A DNA stretch of 64,000 nt from Pseudobacter sp051955275 (GTDB lineage: Bacteria > Bacteroidota > Bacteroidia > Chitinophagales > Chitinophagaceae). The stretch is from positions 4,606-68,605 of the forward strand of contig NZ_JBQCGW010000301.1 in the NCBI RefSeq assembly GCF_051955275.1, read 5' to 3'. Both the position numbers and the translations under genes were made by a program. This document shows, piece by piece, positions 34,321 to 43,367 of this stretch. The notes below the pieces were generated by a model, which did not search any database, was not told where the DNA came from, and saw nothing but the letters and a program-made list of their open reading frames with translations. How positions within the stretch are numbered: position 1 is the stretch's first letter; each line of letters begins with the position of its first letter.

Positions 34321-35502
34321 ATGGGGAAATTATCACTATCCTGTATTGTATCACTCTGCTGCCTGCAACTGTCTGCGCAAGCCTGGAAAGACCTTCACTC
34401 CGGGGCCATCGTGGTGGACACGCATAACGATATCCTTACTACCTGTTTTGAAAAAGGATTGAGCTTCGACAAAGACCTCCGTGGCAAAACACATTCAGAC
34501 CTCAATCGCTTTGCCAAAGGTGGCGTGGATGTACAGATATTTTCCATCTGGTGCGATGGAACTTTCATCAACGGCAAAGGCTATGCAAGGGCTACCCAAC
34601 AGATAGACACGCTCTACGCAGTGCAAAGAAGAAACCCGGGCAGGATGAGCATCGTTACCAATTCCGGCCAGCTTCTGCAAGCCGTGAAAGAAAAAAAACT
34701 CGCCGCCATGATCGGAGTGGAAGGCGGGCATATGATCGAAAACAGATTGGATTACCTCGACAGTTTGTATAACCGCGGCGCCCGCTACCTTACCCTCACC
34801 TGGAACAATTCCACTCCCTGGGCCAGTTCAGCCGCCGACGAATCCAAAGGCAAGCAGCCGAAAGGCCTCAATGATTTCGGTAAACAAGTGGTGAAACATA
34901 TGAATCAGCTCGGCATGCTGGTAGACCTCAGCCATGTGGGCGAACAAACTTTCTGGGACGCCATCAACACCACCACGCAACCCGTGATCGTGTCACATAG
35001 CTGCGCATACGCACTCTGCCCGGTTTCCCGCAACCTCACTGATGAGCAGATCAAAGCAGTGGGCAAGAACGGCGGTGTGATCCATTTGAACTTCTACTCA
35101 GGTTTCCTGGACAGCAGCTTCTTCAAAAAGAACCGCGAGTTCCGTCGCAAGCACCGCGCAGAAGTAGACTCCCTCAGGGCCGCCGGCACAGACAGCGTTA
35201 TCATTACTGAAACCCTCGCTGAAAAATACAAAGCCGATGCAAAGCAGCTCCGGGCTCCCTTTTCCCTTCTCTTCGACCATCTTGATCATATCGTGAAACT
35301 GATCGGAACAGACCATGTAGGCCTGGGCTCAGATTATGATGGCATTACCTCGGTACCCCAGCAGCTGGATGATGTTACCCGATTCCCACTCATCACCAAA
35401 GAGCTCCTCCGGCGAGGCTATACACACCTGCAGATCAATAATATTTTAGGAGGAAATTTCCTTCGGTTACTCAGCACCGTTGAAAACTCCGCCAAACCTT
35501 AA
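34321..35502 (+). CDS. Membrane dipeptidase (peptidase M19)
   Basis: A 393-residue exported zinc dipeptidase of the renal dipeptidase family. A signal peptide (LSLSCIVSLCCLQLSAQ) precedes the domain. The five expected metal ligands can be placed at H35 and D37 (VDTHNDIL), the bridging E134 (IGVEGGHMIE), H205 (LSHVGE) and H226 (VSHSCAYAL). DHVGLGSDYDG near the C-terminus is also diagnostic. These enzymes split dipeptides and accept D-residues at the C-terminal position. It ends 9 bp before the next gene and likely forms one operon with the acyltransferase and D-aminoacylase. Confidence 0.93.
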   Translation: MGKLSLSCIVSLCCLQLSAQAWKDLHSGAIVVDTHNDILTTCFEKGLSFDKDLRGKTHSDLNRFAKGGVDVQIFSIWCDGTFINGKGYARATQQIDTLYAVQRRNPGRMSIVTNSGQLLQAVKEKKLAAMIGVEGGHMIENRLDYLDSLYNRGARYLTLTWNNSTPWASSAADESKGKQPKGLNDFGKQVVKHMNQLGMLVDLSHVGEQTFWDAINTTTQPVIVSHSCAYALCPVSRNLTDEQIKAVGKNGGVIHLNFYSGFLDSSFFKKNREFRRKHRAEVDSLRAAGTDSVIITETLAEKYKADAKQLRAPFSLLFDHLDHIVKLIGTDHVGLGSDYDGITSVPQQLDDVTRFPLITKELLRRGYTHLQINNILGGNFLRLLSTVENSAKP

Positions 35503-35511
35503 ACCTGTTTC

Positions 35512-36675
35512 ATGCAACCACTCACAATCACCCGCAACAGGATCACCTCTATCGATCTGCTTCGCGGCATCATCATGGTGATCATGACGCTCGATCATGT
35601 TCGTGATTATTTCTCGAACATCCGCTTCAATCCCACTGACCTCACGCAAACCAGTCCCGAACTGTTCTTCACAAGATGGATCACGCATTTCTGTGCGCCC
35701 GTTTTTATGTTACTGGCCGGTACAGGAGCTTTCCTGTACGGACAGAAGAGAACGAAAAAAGAGGTATCGAAATTCCTTTTCACCAGGGGCCTGTTCCTGG
35801 TGATCGCAGAATTCACTGTCATCAGCTGGGCTTTCCATTTCAACTTCAAATATGATTTCATCCTGGCCGTAGTGATCTGGGCGCTGGGCATGTGCATGAT
35901 CTTCCTCGCCGCAATGGTATGGTTACCGCTGCGCGCCATCCTGGCCATCAGCCTGGTAATGATCATCGGGCACAATGCACTGGACGGGATCGATCCGGCA
36001 AGCTTCGGTAAGTTGGGAATCATCTGGAACATATTGCATGTTCCCGGTTTCTTCCAGCTCTCCCCGGATCGCGCTTTGGTGATCAGTTATCCGCTGATCC
36101 CCTGGATCGGTGTAATGGGCGCTGGTTATGTCTTTGGAAAATATTTCCTGCTGGACAGCCAGAGAAGAAGCAGGCTTTTCATCCGCCTGGGCCTGATCAT
36201 AACCGCATTATTCATCATTCTCAGATTTATCAATGTCTATGGCGAACCTCAGCGCTGGTCGGTACAGTCAACGCCACTGTATACAATACTAAGCTTTCTC
36301 AATACCACCAAGTACCCGCCATCATTGAGTTTCCTGCTGATGACGCTGGGACCGGCCATCTTTGCATTAGGATGGATGGAAAAAGCCAAAGGAGCACTCG
36401 TGAACTTCTTTATGGTGTATGGAAAAGTGCCACTGTTTTATTTCATCCTGCACATTTTCCTGATCCACCTGCTGATGGTGATTGCCGGCGTTGCTCAGGG
36501 ATACGATATCGCCACTTTCCTCACTTTCGCGGGCAGTTACCCGGTAGAGTCTGGCTTTGGATTGCCGGGCGTATATGCATTCTGGGCATTGACCGTACTG
36601 CTGCTTTACTTCCCCTGCAAGTGGTACGGCCAGTTGAAAGCCGGCAGCAGCAACCCATTATTAAGTTATATCTGA
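35512..36675 (+). CDS. Heparan-alpha-glucosaminide acetyltransferase-like membrane protein (DUF1624)
   Basis: A 387-residue membrane protein with ten or so helices. The N-terminal signature RITSIDLLRGIIMVIMTLDHVRDYFS identifies the DUF1624/HGSNAT catalytic domain, a membrane acyltransferase family that moves acetyl groups across a membrane to sugars or related acceptors. DHVRD contains the conserved His. The substrate in bacteria is unknown. It starts 9 bp after the dipeptidase stop and ends 5 bp before the D-aminoacylase start. Confidence 0.9.
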   Translation: MQPLTITRNRITSIDLLRGIIMVIMTLDHVRDYFSNIRFNPTDLTQTSPELFFTRWITHFCAPVFMLLAGTGAFLYGQKRTKKEVSKFLFTRGLFLVIAEFTVISWAFHFNFKYDFILAVVIWALGMCMIFLAAMVWLPLRAILAISLVMIIGHNALDGIDPASFGKLGIIWNILHVPGFFQLSPDRALVISYPLIPWIGVMGAGYVFGKYFLLDSQRRSRLFIRLGLIITALFIILRFINVYGEPQRWSVQSTPLYTILSFLNTTKYPPSLSFLLMTLGPAIFALGWMEKAKGALVNFFMVYGKVPLFYFILHIFLIHLLMVIAGVAQGYDIATFLTFAGSYPVESGFGLPGVYAFWALTVLLLYFPCKWYGQLKAGSSNPLLSYI

Positions 36676-36680
36676 TCAAT

Positions 36681-38258
36681 ATGAAACTCTTATCCGGCCT
36701 TATCGTTTTGTTGTTGTCAGCAAGCGCTTATGCACAAACTTCCTGTGATATCCTGATCCGCAATGGCAAGATCATCGATGGCACCGGCAACTCCTGGTTC
36801 TATGGAGATCTCGCGGTGAAAGATGGAAAGATCCTCGCCATCGGTAAGCTCAGCAATTACCAGGCGAAGCAAACCATCGATGCACAAAAACAGGTAGTTG
36901 CGCCCGGCTTCATCGATGTGCATGGACATATCGAAAGCGGCATCTTCGAACGGCCCACTGCCGACAACTATATCTACGATGGCGTTACCACCGTGATCAC
37001 CGGTAACTGCGGCAGTTCCGCCACCGATCTGCGAAAATTCTTTCAGCGTATCGACAGTTTGCATGCTTCCATCAATGTAGCTTCACTGGTTGGCCATAAT
37101 ACCGTCCGCGAGAAAATTATGAAACGCGATAACCGCCTTGCAACACCGGATGAACAGGCCCGTATGGACCAGCTGGTGGAAGAAGCGATGCGTGATGGAG
37201 CTGTAGGATTGTCCACCGGCCTCATTTACATTCCCGGAACTTTCGCCAATACTGCTGAAGTAGTCAGCCTCGCCAAAGCAGCGGGCCGCTTCAATGGTCT
37301 TTATGCCTCCCATATCCGCAACGAAGAGAACAGCGTGGTTGAAGCCATCAATGAAGCTATTCAGGTTGGAAAAGAAGCGAATATCCCTGTACAGATCTCG
37401 CACTTCAAAGTGAGCGGCAGAGCCAGCTGGGGCAAATCGACTATCACAGTAGACCTTATCAAAGCGGCCAGAAATGAGGGATGGGATGTTACCATCGATC
37501 AGTATCCTTACACTGCCAGCAGCACCAACCTCGGAGTGCGTTTACCCGACTGGGCACTGGCTGGTGGGCAGGACAGTGTTCGGGCAAGACTGCATAATCC
37601 GGCTATCCGGGCTGAGATCAAAAAAGGCATGCTGGAACAACTCGCCAAATACAAGTACAGAAATTACAGTTATGCTGTTGTAGCCAGTTATTCTCCCGAC
37701 AGCAGTTACAATGGCAAAAGCATCACTGAGATCAATAAACTACTGGGAAGAAAACCTAAGGCGGCATGGGAAGCAGAAACCATTATGGATATGATAGAGA
37801 AAGGTGGGGCGCAGATGGTGTACCATGGCATGCATGAAGACGATGTAAAATACATCATGCAATACCCTTTCAGCATGATGGGCGCAGATGCAGGCGTTCC
37901 CGTTCCCGGCAAAGGCATGCCGCACCCGCGTGGCTATGGTACCAATGCCCGTGTGCTCGGAAGATATGTCCGGGAATTCCAGGTGATCTCTCTGGAGGAA
38001 GCCATTCGCCGGATGACCTCCCTGGCGGCCCAGAAATTCCAGCTGCCAGGCAGAGGATTGCTGAAACCTGGTATGGCAGCGGACATCGTGGTGTTTGACC
38101 CGGCAACCGTGAGCGATAAAGCCACTTTTGAAAACCCTCATCAGTATTCAACAGGGTTCAGCACCATTATCGTGAATGGAGAACCAACCCTGCTGAACGG
38201 ACAACATACAGGTGCACGCAACGGCCGCCCGATCTATGGCCCGGCAAGATCTAACTGA
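36681..38258 (+). CDS. N-acyl-D-amino-acid deacylase family amidohydrolase
   Basis: The ATG at 36681 (MKLLSGLIVLLLSASAYAQ, a clear signal peptide) gives 525 residues; the frame stays open further upstream but only inside the previous gene. The D-aminoacylase amidohydrolase pattern is clear: CDILIRNGKIIDGTGNSWFYGD, metal-binding VAPGFIDVHGHIESG, GNCGSS, AVGLSTGLIYIPGTFANTAEV and ISHFKVSGRASWGKS. It hydrolyses N-acyl-D-amino acids or similar amides in the periplasm. Substrate range cannot be read from sequence. Confidence 0.93.
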   Translation: MKLLSGLIVLLLSASAYAQTSCDILIRNGKIIDGTGNSWFYGDLAVKDGKILAIGKLSNYQAKQTIDAQKQVVAPGFIDVHGHIESGIFERPTADNYIYDGVTTVITGNCGSSATDLRKFFQRIDSLHASINVASLVGHNTVREKIMKRDNRLATPDEQARMDQLVEEAMRDGAVGLSTGLIYIPGTFANTAEVVSLAKAAGRFNGLYASHIRNEENSVVEAINEAIQVGKEANIPVQISHFKVSGRASWGKSTITVDLIKAARNEGWDVTIDQYPYTASSTNLGVRLPDWALAGGQDSVRARLHNPAIRAEIKKGMLEQLAKYKYRNYSYAVVASYSPDSSYNGKSITEINKLLGRKPKAAWEAETIMDMIEKGGAQMVYHGMHEDDVKYIMQYPFSMMGADAGVPVPGKGMPHPRGYGTNARVLGRYVREFQVISLEEAIRRMTSLAAQKFQLPGRGLLKPGMAADIVVFDPATVSDKATFENPHQYSTGFSTIIVNGEPTLLNGQHTGARNGRPIYGPARSN

Positions 38259-38300
38259 GTTGCCTAAATGAAAATATTCCGAAGATGAAAATTACTTTAA

Positions 38301-40292
38301 TTAATAAGCCAGGAGTTTCTGCACGCATGCATCCAGCCTCGCTTTCGCCAGGAAATTATTTTCCAGGTCGATGCTGAACGGAACAGGTGTATCCAGTGAA
38401 GCGCAACGGATCACAGGCGCATCCAATATGGAGAAACAATGCTCACTGATCCAGGCGCTGATCTCGCCGCCGATACCTCCGGTGAGCGTGTCTTCATGCA
38501 GTATCACCACTTTGCCGGACCTTTCAACGCTGGCGCGGATGGCATCATAATCCAATGGCAACAAGGTGCGAAGGTCAACAATATCCAATGATATATCCGG
38601 ATGAGCAGCCGCATACTGCGTGGCCCAGTGCACGCCGCTTCCATATGTAATGATGGAAATATCTGAACCGGTCTGCACCTGTCTTGCCTTACCGATGGGC
38701 GTTTCATAATAGATATCAGGCACGCCGCCGCTCACACTTCTGTAGAGAGCTTTGTGCTCGAAGAACATTACAGGATTTGGATCGTTGATAGCTGCTATCA
38801 GCAGTCCTTTTGCATCTTCCGGAGTAGCTGGATACACCACTTTCAACCCGGGAGTATGCGTAAACCAGGCTTCATTGCTCTGGGAGTGGAAGGGCCCCGC
38901 TCCTACTCCGGCGCCCGTAGGCATCCTGATAACCACATCGGCGGCATGCCCCCAGCGGTAATGGATCTTGGCCAGGTTATTGACGATCTGGTTGAAGCCC
39001 ACTGACACAAAATCCGCGAACTGCATCTCCACCATGCCTTTGTATCCTTCCAGGCTCAGGCCCAGTGCGATGCCGACAATGGCACTTTCGCAGATCGGAG
39101 TGTTGCGCACGCGCGCCTTTCCGTATTTTTCAACGAAGCCTTCCGTTATCTTGAAAGCACCGCCATACTCCGCAATATCCTGCCCCATCAGAACGAGGTT
39201 GGGATGTTGCTGCATGCTCTGGTCAAGACCTTCCTTAACGGCATCTATCAAACGAAGTTCCTTTTTGTTCTCATCATCGGCCAATCCCACATCGGGAACA
39301 TCGGTATCCGGGACCGGGGCATACACGTCAGCCAGCTCACGTTCAGTGCTTACCTGAACGGGAGAAGACTCCTGCGCCATGGCCAGTTCCACTTCAATGT
39401 ATTCTTTTATGTTCTCCCTGATGCGGCCGATCCTTTCTTCGTCCAGTACATGTTCCTGCAGTAGCCACTGTTCAAATGTTTTTACAGGATCTTTCTTCTC
39501 CCATTCTTCAAACAGGTGTGGTGGCACATATTTGGTGCCGCTGGCCTCTTCATGGCCGCGCATGCGGAAAGTTTCGCATTCTATGAGATAGGGCTTCTGT
39601 TCGCGGATACAATATTCGCGAACCCCTTTGATGGTATCATATACTGAAAGGATATTATTGCCGTCGATCTTTACGCCCCCCATGCCATAACCGCGGGCGC
39701 GGTCAACTAGGTCTTTGCAGCGGTACTGCTCAGACACCGGCGTACTTAGACCGTAGCCATTATTTTCGATGAGGAAGATCACGGGCAGGTCCCATACTGC
39801 CGCGGTATTGAGGGCTTCGTGAAAATCGCCTTCACTGGTGCCGCCTTCACCGGAGAAAGCCAGCGAGACTTTCTGTTCGCCTTTGAGTTTGGCCGCCAGC
39901 GCCACCCCGGCGGCAATGGCCAGCTGAGGCCCCAGGTGACTGATCATGCCACAGATATGATGGTCCTTATTACCGAAATGGAAACTTCTTTCGCGCGCAT
40001 TACTGTATCCGTCCTGACTTCCCTGCCATTGTTTGAAGAGTTTGCTCAACGGCATATGACGGGAGGTGAATACACCGAGATTACGATGCAGCGGCATGAC
40101 CCATTCATCAGGTTGCAAAGCCAGGGTGGCACCCACGGCAATAGCTTCCTGTCCGATACCACTGAACCATTTCGAAATGCGTCCCTGCCGTAATAATACC
40201 AGCATCTTTTCTTCAATCATCCGCGGGAGCAACAGGCTTCTGTAAAATTGGATCAATTGTTCATTGCCCAGGTCTTTGCGATCGAATTGCAT
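38301..40292 (-). CDS. 2-oxoacid dehydrogenase E1, fused alpha and beta subunits
   Basis: A 663-residue thiamin-diphosphate enzyme that decarboxylates branched-chain 2-oxoacids (or pyruvate) in the E1 step. Residues 1 to about 315 are the alpha half with the TPP-binding segment SGEGGTSEGDFHEALNTAAVWDLPVIFLIENN. About 340 onward is the beta half (LRLIDAVKEGLDQSMQQHPNLVLMGQDIAEYGGAF, then VRNTPICESAIVGIALGLSLEGYKGMVEMQ). A fused E1 is common in Bacteroidota. No E2 or E3 gene is adjacent. The alpha sequence is closest in style to the branched-chain type, but pyruvate cannot be excluded. Confidence 0.9.
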   Translation of the reverse strand: MQFDRKDLGNEQLIQFYRSLLLPRMIEEKMLVLLRQGRISKWFSGIGQEAIAVGATLALQPDEWVMPLHRNLGVFTSRHMPLSKLFKQWQGSQDGYSNARERSFHFGNKDHHICGMISHLGPQLAIAAGVALAAKLKGEQKVSLAFSGEGGTSEGDFHEALNTAAVWDLPVIFLIENNGYGLSTPVSEQYRCKDLVDRARGYGMGGVKIDGNNILSVYDTIKGVREYCIREQKPYLIECETFRMRGHEEASGTKYVPPHLFEEWEKKDPVKTFEQWLLQEHVLDEERIGRIRENIKEYIEVELAMAQESSPVQVSTERELADVYAPVPDTDVPDVGLADDENKKELRLIDAVKEGLDQSMQQHPNLVLMGQDIAEYGGAFKITEGFVEKYGKARVRNTPICESAIVGIALGLSLEGYKGMVEMQFADFVSVGFNQIVNNLAKIHYRWGHAADVVIRMPTGAGVGAGPFHSQSNEAWFTHTPGLKVVYPATPEDAKGLLIAAINDPNPVMFFEHKALYRSVSGGVPDIYYETPIGKARQVQTGSDISIITYGSGVHWATQYAAAHPDISLDIVDLRTLLPLDYDAIRASVERSGKVVILHEDTLTGGIGGEISAWISEHCFSILDAPVIRCASLDTPVPFSIDLENNFLAKARLDACVQKLLAY

Positions 40293-40328
40293 ACGGCATA
40301 CAAATATGGGAGGTGAAAGGAGTATTGA

Positions 40329-40697
40329 TTACCGGTCGTCTCTTTCTCTGGCCGGACTGTCTTCCTTGTACAACAGGGATGTTGATACAGATAACAGCAG
40401 CGAGAACAACAGCGCCCACCAGAAGCCATCCACTACAAAACCCGGCACAACTTCTCCGGCGAGCAATATGATACAGGCATTGATCACAAACAGGAACAAC
40501 CCGAATGTGAACAAGGTGATCGGAAGTGTAAGCAGAATGAGAACAGGTTTCAGAATAGCATTCAGTATCGCCAGGACTATCGCCACGGCAATAGCAGTCC
40601 AGAATGACTTCACATGAACGCCACTCAGAATATACGAAAGCCCGAACGTGAGAACAGAAGTAACAACTATCCGCATGATAAATCTCATAACTGCCAA
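40329..40697 (-). CDS. Four-helix holin-like membrane protein (phage holin family IV)
   Basis: A 122-residue protein with four hydrophobic helices: IVVTSVLTFGLSYILSGVHV, FWTAIAVAIVLAILNAILKPVLI, ITLFTFGLFLFVINACIILLA and FWWALLFSLLLSVSTSL. The pattern NAILKPVLILLTLPITLFTFGLFLFVINA matches the mycobacterial 4TMS holin family (PF04020), which is widespread in chromosomes without phage. Its function is unknown. The tail is charged (KEDSPARERDDR). Confidence 0.88.
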   Translation of the reverse strand: MAVMRFIMRIVVTSVLTFGLSYILSGVHVKSFWTAIAVAIVLAILNAILKPVLILLTLPITLFTFGLFLFVINACIILLAGEVVPGFVVDGFWWALLFSLLLSVSTSLLYKEDSPARERDDR

Positions 40698-40748
40698 TTT
40701 ACATCCGGAAGTTAAGTTAGCAATTATTCCGATATCACCTTCAGCTTT

Positions 40749-42035
40749 TTAGATCACTACCAGTTCGTAGAAATCATCGGGTTGCAGGTAGGTGTTGGCC
40801 AGTTCCTGCAATTCTTTGGCAGTAATACTTCTTATCACCTGCAGGCTCTGGTAGAAGTAAGCTTCATCAACGCCGTTAAGGATCATGTTCTTCCAGCGAC
40901 CGATCACCTGGAACGGACCATCGAGATCGCCCAGCACAGTTCCGATGATGAAGTTGCGGGTCATCATCAGTTCTTCTTCATCCACTTCTTCTTCACGGAG
41001 CAATTCCATTTCGTTGTAGATTTCCTGCACGGTGGCTTCTGCAACATCCCGGCCGGCTTCTGTGGTGATCATCCAGCCGCTCTCGTGCACAAAATTGAGG
41101 AGGTAACTGTAGATACCGTAGGTGTAACCCTTGTCTTCACGGATATTGCCCATCAGCCTGGATCCGAAGAAGCCGCCCAGCACGTTGTTGAGCACCTGCG
41201 CCTTCTGAAAGTCAGGATGGTGACGGTTGGGGAAAGGACGAAGCAGGCGGATGGCAGCCTGCACGCCATTAGGGTCATTTATGATCCTGTATTTTTTCTG
41301 GGTGGCCGGCTCAATTCTATGTTCCACTGCAACCACGGTTTCGCGGTGTTTGCGAACGGGCAGGGAACCAAAGTATTTTTCAAACTCGCCGATCATATCA
41401 TCAGGCAGCTTGCCTGCAGCAAAGATCACGAGCCTTCCTTTTTTGTAGTATTCATCATAGAAGTCAACCAGGTCCTGGCGGTTGAGCGCTTCATAATCTT
41501 CGGCATTATTGTATTTGCCGTAGGGGTGCTTCTCACCAAAGAGATAGGAATCGATCAGCCTTCCAGCCACAAACTCACTTTTCTGCAGGTTCACCTTCAG
41601 CCTTTGCAGGGAGTTCTGTTTGTAGATGGCCAGCTCTTCTTCGGGGAAGGTAGCATCCGTCATCATTTCCGCTATCACCGGGATCAGCGCGTGCACATGC
41701 TTGTTAAGACAGTGAAGGGTGATCTCAGATGTTTCAGTGTAGCAACTGCGGTTAACATAAGCACCGTAGTAATCGAAATGTTCATTGATCTCAAAGGCAG
41801 TGCGGCCCGAAGTTCCATTCTTCATCAGGAAGTTGGTGGCGGATGCCAGTGATTTCTTTTTCTCATACCAGGCGCCGGCGTAGAATACCCAGCTGATCTG
41901 CAGGGTATCTTCACTGCCCATGTTGAGAGAATATACTTCAACACCATTGCTGAGCACATGGTGGTCGCAACGCGGCAGCACCAGTTCAAAGTCAACGGCA
42001 TCTTTTATAGGAGGAGCGATAGTTCTGTTCGGCAT
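40749..42035 (-). CDS. M16 peptidase homologue lacking the zinc motif
   Basis: A 428-residue M16 (insulinase/pitrilysin) family protein. The N-terminal fold is present (DHHVLSNGVEVYSLNMGSEDTLQISWVFYAGAWYEKKKS), but the place where HxxEH should stand reads SATNFLMKNGT, so no zinc can be bound. The C-terminal half with RLLRPFPNRHHPDFQKAQVLNNVLGGFFGSRLMGNIREDKGYTYGIYS is well kept. It sits 2 bp after an active M16 partner; the dimer of active plus inactive chains is a known arrangement, as in mitochondrial processing peptidase. Confidence 0.9.
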   Translation of the reverse strand: MPNRTIAPPIKDAVDFELVLPRCDHHVLSNGVEVYSLNMGSEDTLQISWVFYAGAWYEKKKSLASATNFLMKNGTSGRTAFEINEHFDYYGAYVNRSCYTETSEITLHCLNKHVHALIPVIAEMMTDATFPEEELAIYKQNSLQRLKVNLQKSEFVAGRLIDSYLFGEKHPYGKYNNAEDYEALNRQDLVDFYDEYYKKGRLVIFAAGKLPDDMIGEFEKYFGSLPVRKHRETVVAVEHRIEPATQKKYRIINDPNGVQAAIRLLRPFPNRHHPDFQKAQVLNNVLGGFFGSRLMGNIREDKGYTYGIYSYLLNFVHESGWMITTEAGRDVAEATVQEIYNEMELLREEEVDEEELMMTRNFIIGTVLGDLDGPFQVIGRWKNMILNGVDEAYFYQSLQVIRSITAKELQELANTYLQPDDFYELVVI

Positions 42036-42037
42036 AA

Positions 42038-43276
42038 TTAGAGTTTACTGTAATAACAAAGAGTACTGCTGTTGTTCACATCAAAATAACGGCGGCTGTA
42101 CTGGAGCACATCATCAACCGTTACTGAGAAATATTTCTCACGGTCGCGGTTGAAGAGAGAAGCATCACCCAGCAGCTCGTAGAATGCCAGGTTATTGCAA
42201 CGCGTCATCACGCTCATGTCCTCAAAGGCAATGGCAGACTCGGTTTTGTTTTTCACCTTCGTGAGCTCTTTTTCGGTTATCCCTTCACGTTTGAGTTTTT
42301 CCAGTTCTTCTTCGATGGCCGCTTCCGCATCTTCCATCTTCACTCCCTTCACCAGTTTGCCTTCAATGGTCAGCAGGCCTTTGTCCACGGTGCCGAAATG
42401 ATAGCATTCGATATTGCTGAACAGTTTCTTTTCTTTTACAAGTGCCTGGAACAGGCGGGATGATCCGCCACCACCGAGCACTTCCGTGATGAGGTCGGCC
42501 ACGTAGTAACCATGGCTGAGGCGCTCATCCATATGGTATACCTTATAGATGGCATCCAGCGGTACGTCTGCATGTACAATCTCCCTGCGGGGCGCCGTCT
42601 GTACAGGCTCTGCAGGAGTCTGGCGATCCCATTTCTTACCGGCTGGGATATCACCGAACCATTTCTCTGCCAGCTCACGCACCTGTGCTGTTTTTACTTT
42701 TCCACCCACCACCATGATGGCATTGGATGGATTGTAATGTTCCGCAAAGAAAGCCTTCACATCTTCGAGGGTAGCGTTTTCAATATGCGAGAGTTCCTTT
42801 CCGATGGTGAGCCAGCGGTAAGGATGCACTTTGTAAGCCATTTCGCGGAGCTTGAACCAGACATCGCCGTAGGGTTTGTTGATATAATGCTCTTTGAATT
42901 CTTCACTCACCACTTTTCGTTGCACATCCAGGCTTTTTTCATCGAAGGCCAGGGAGAGCATGCGGTCGCTTTCCAGCCAGAAGGCAGTCTCGATATTTTC
43001 GGCCGGCAGCTGCACGTAATAGTTGGTGAGGTCGTTGCTGGTATAGGCATTGTTTTCGCCGCCTGCCATCTGGAGGGGCGTTTCATAATCTTCTATATTG
43101 ATGGAGCCCCCGAACATCAGGTGCTCAAACAGGTGGGCGAATCCGGTCTTATCTGGATTTTCATCCTTAGCTCCCACGTCGTACATAACGTTCACAACAG
43201 CCATGGGAGTGGTATTGTCTTCGTGTACGATCACCCGCAGACCGTTGGGAAGCGTGAATTTCTCAAAATGTATCAT
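42038..43276 (-). CDS. M16 zinc peptidase, active chain
   Basis: A 412-residue M16 family peptidase. The inverted zinc motif HLFEH is at residues 48-52 (in GFAHLFEHLMFGGS), with the distal Glu expected about 75 residues on (VVSEEFKEHY). It should act with the motif-less M16 protein encoded 2 bp downstream. No signal peptide is seen (start MIHFEKFTLPNG), so the pair acts in the cytoplasm or leaves by another route. The substrate is unknown. Confidence 0.94.
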   Translation of the reverse strand: MIHFEKFTLPNGLRVIVHEDNTTPMAVVNVMYDVGAKDENPDKTGFAHLFEHLMFGGSINIEDYETPLQMAGGENNAYTSNDLTNYYVQLPAENIETAFWLESDRMLSLAFDEKSLDVQRKVVSEEFKEHYINKPYGDVWFKLREMAYKVHPYRWLTIGKELSHIENATLEDVKAFFAEHYNPSNAIMVVGGKVKTAQVRELAEKWFGDIPAGKKWDRQTPAEPVQTAPRREIVHADVPLDAIYKVYHMDERLSHGYYVADLITEVLGGGGSSRLFQALVKEKKLFSNIECYHFGTVDKGLLTIEGKLVKGVKMEDAEAAIEEELEKLKREGITEKELTKVKNKTESAIAFEDMSVMTRCNNLAFYELLGDASLFNRDREKYFSVTVDDVLQYSRRYFDVNNSSTLCYYSKL

Positions 43277-43367
43277 GTGTCTTTTCTTCTTTATCCTTTA
43301 TGAGGAAGGGCAAATTAACGACAGAAAGTACAATTTTGGACTCTCTATTGTTCGAAAAGCTTCGATA

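Noticed and set aside
40329..40697. Holin-like gene as a sign of a prophage
   Set aside because: Family PF04020 is common in chromosomes; no other phage gene is near.
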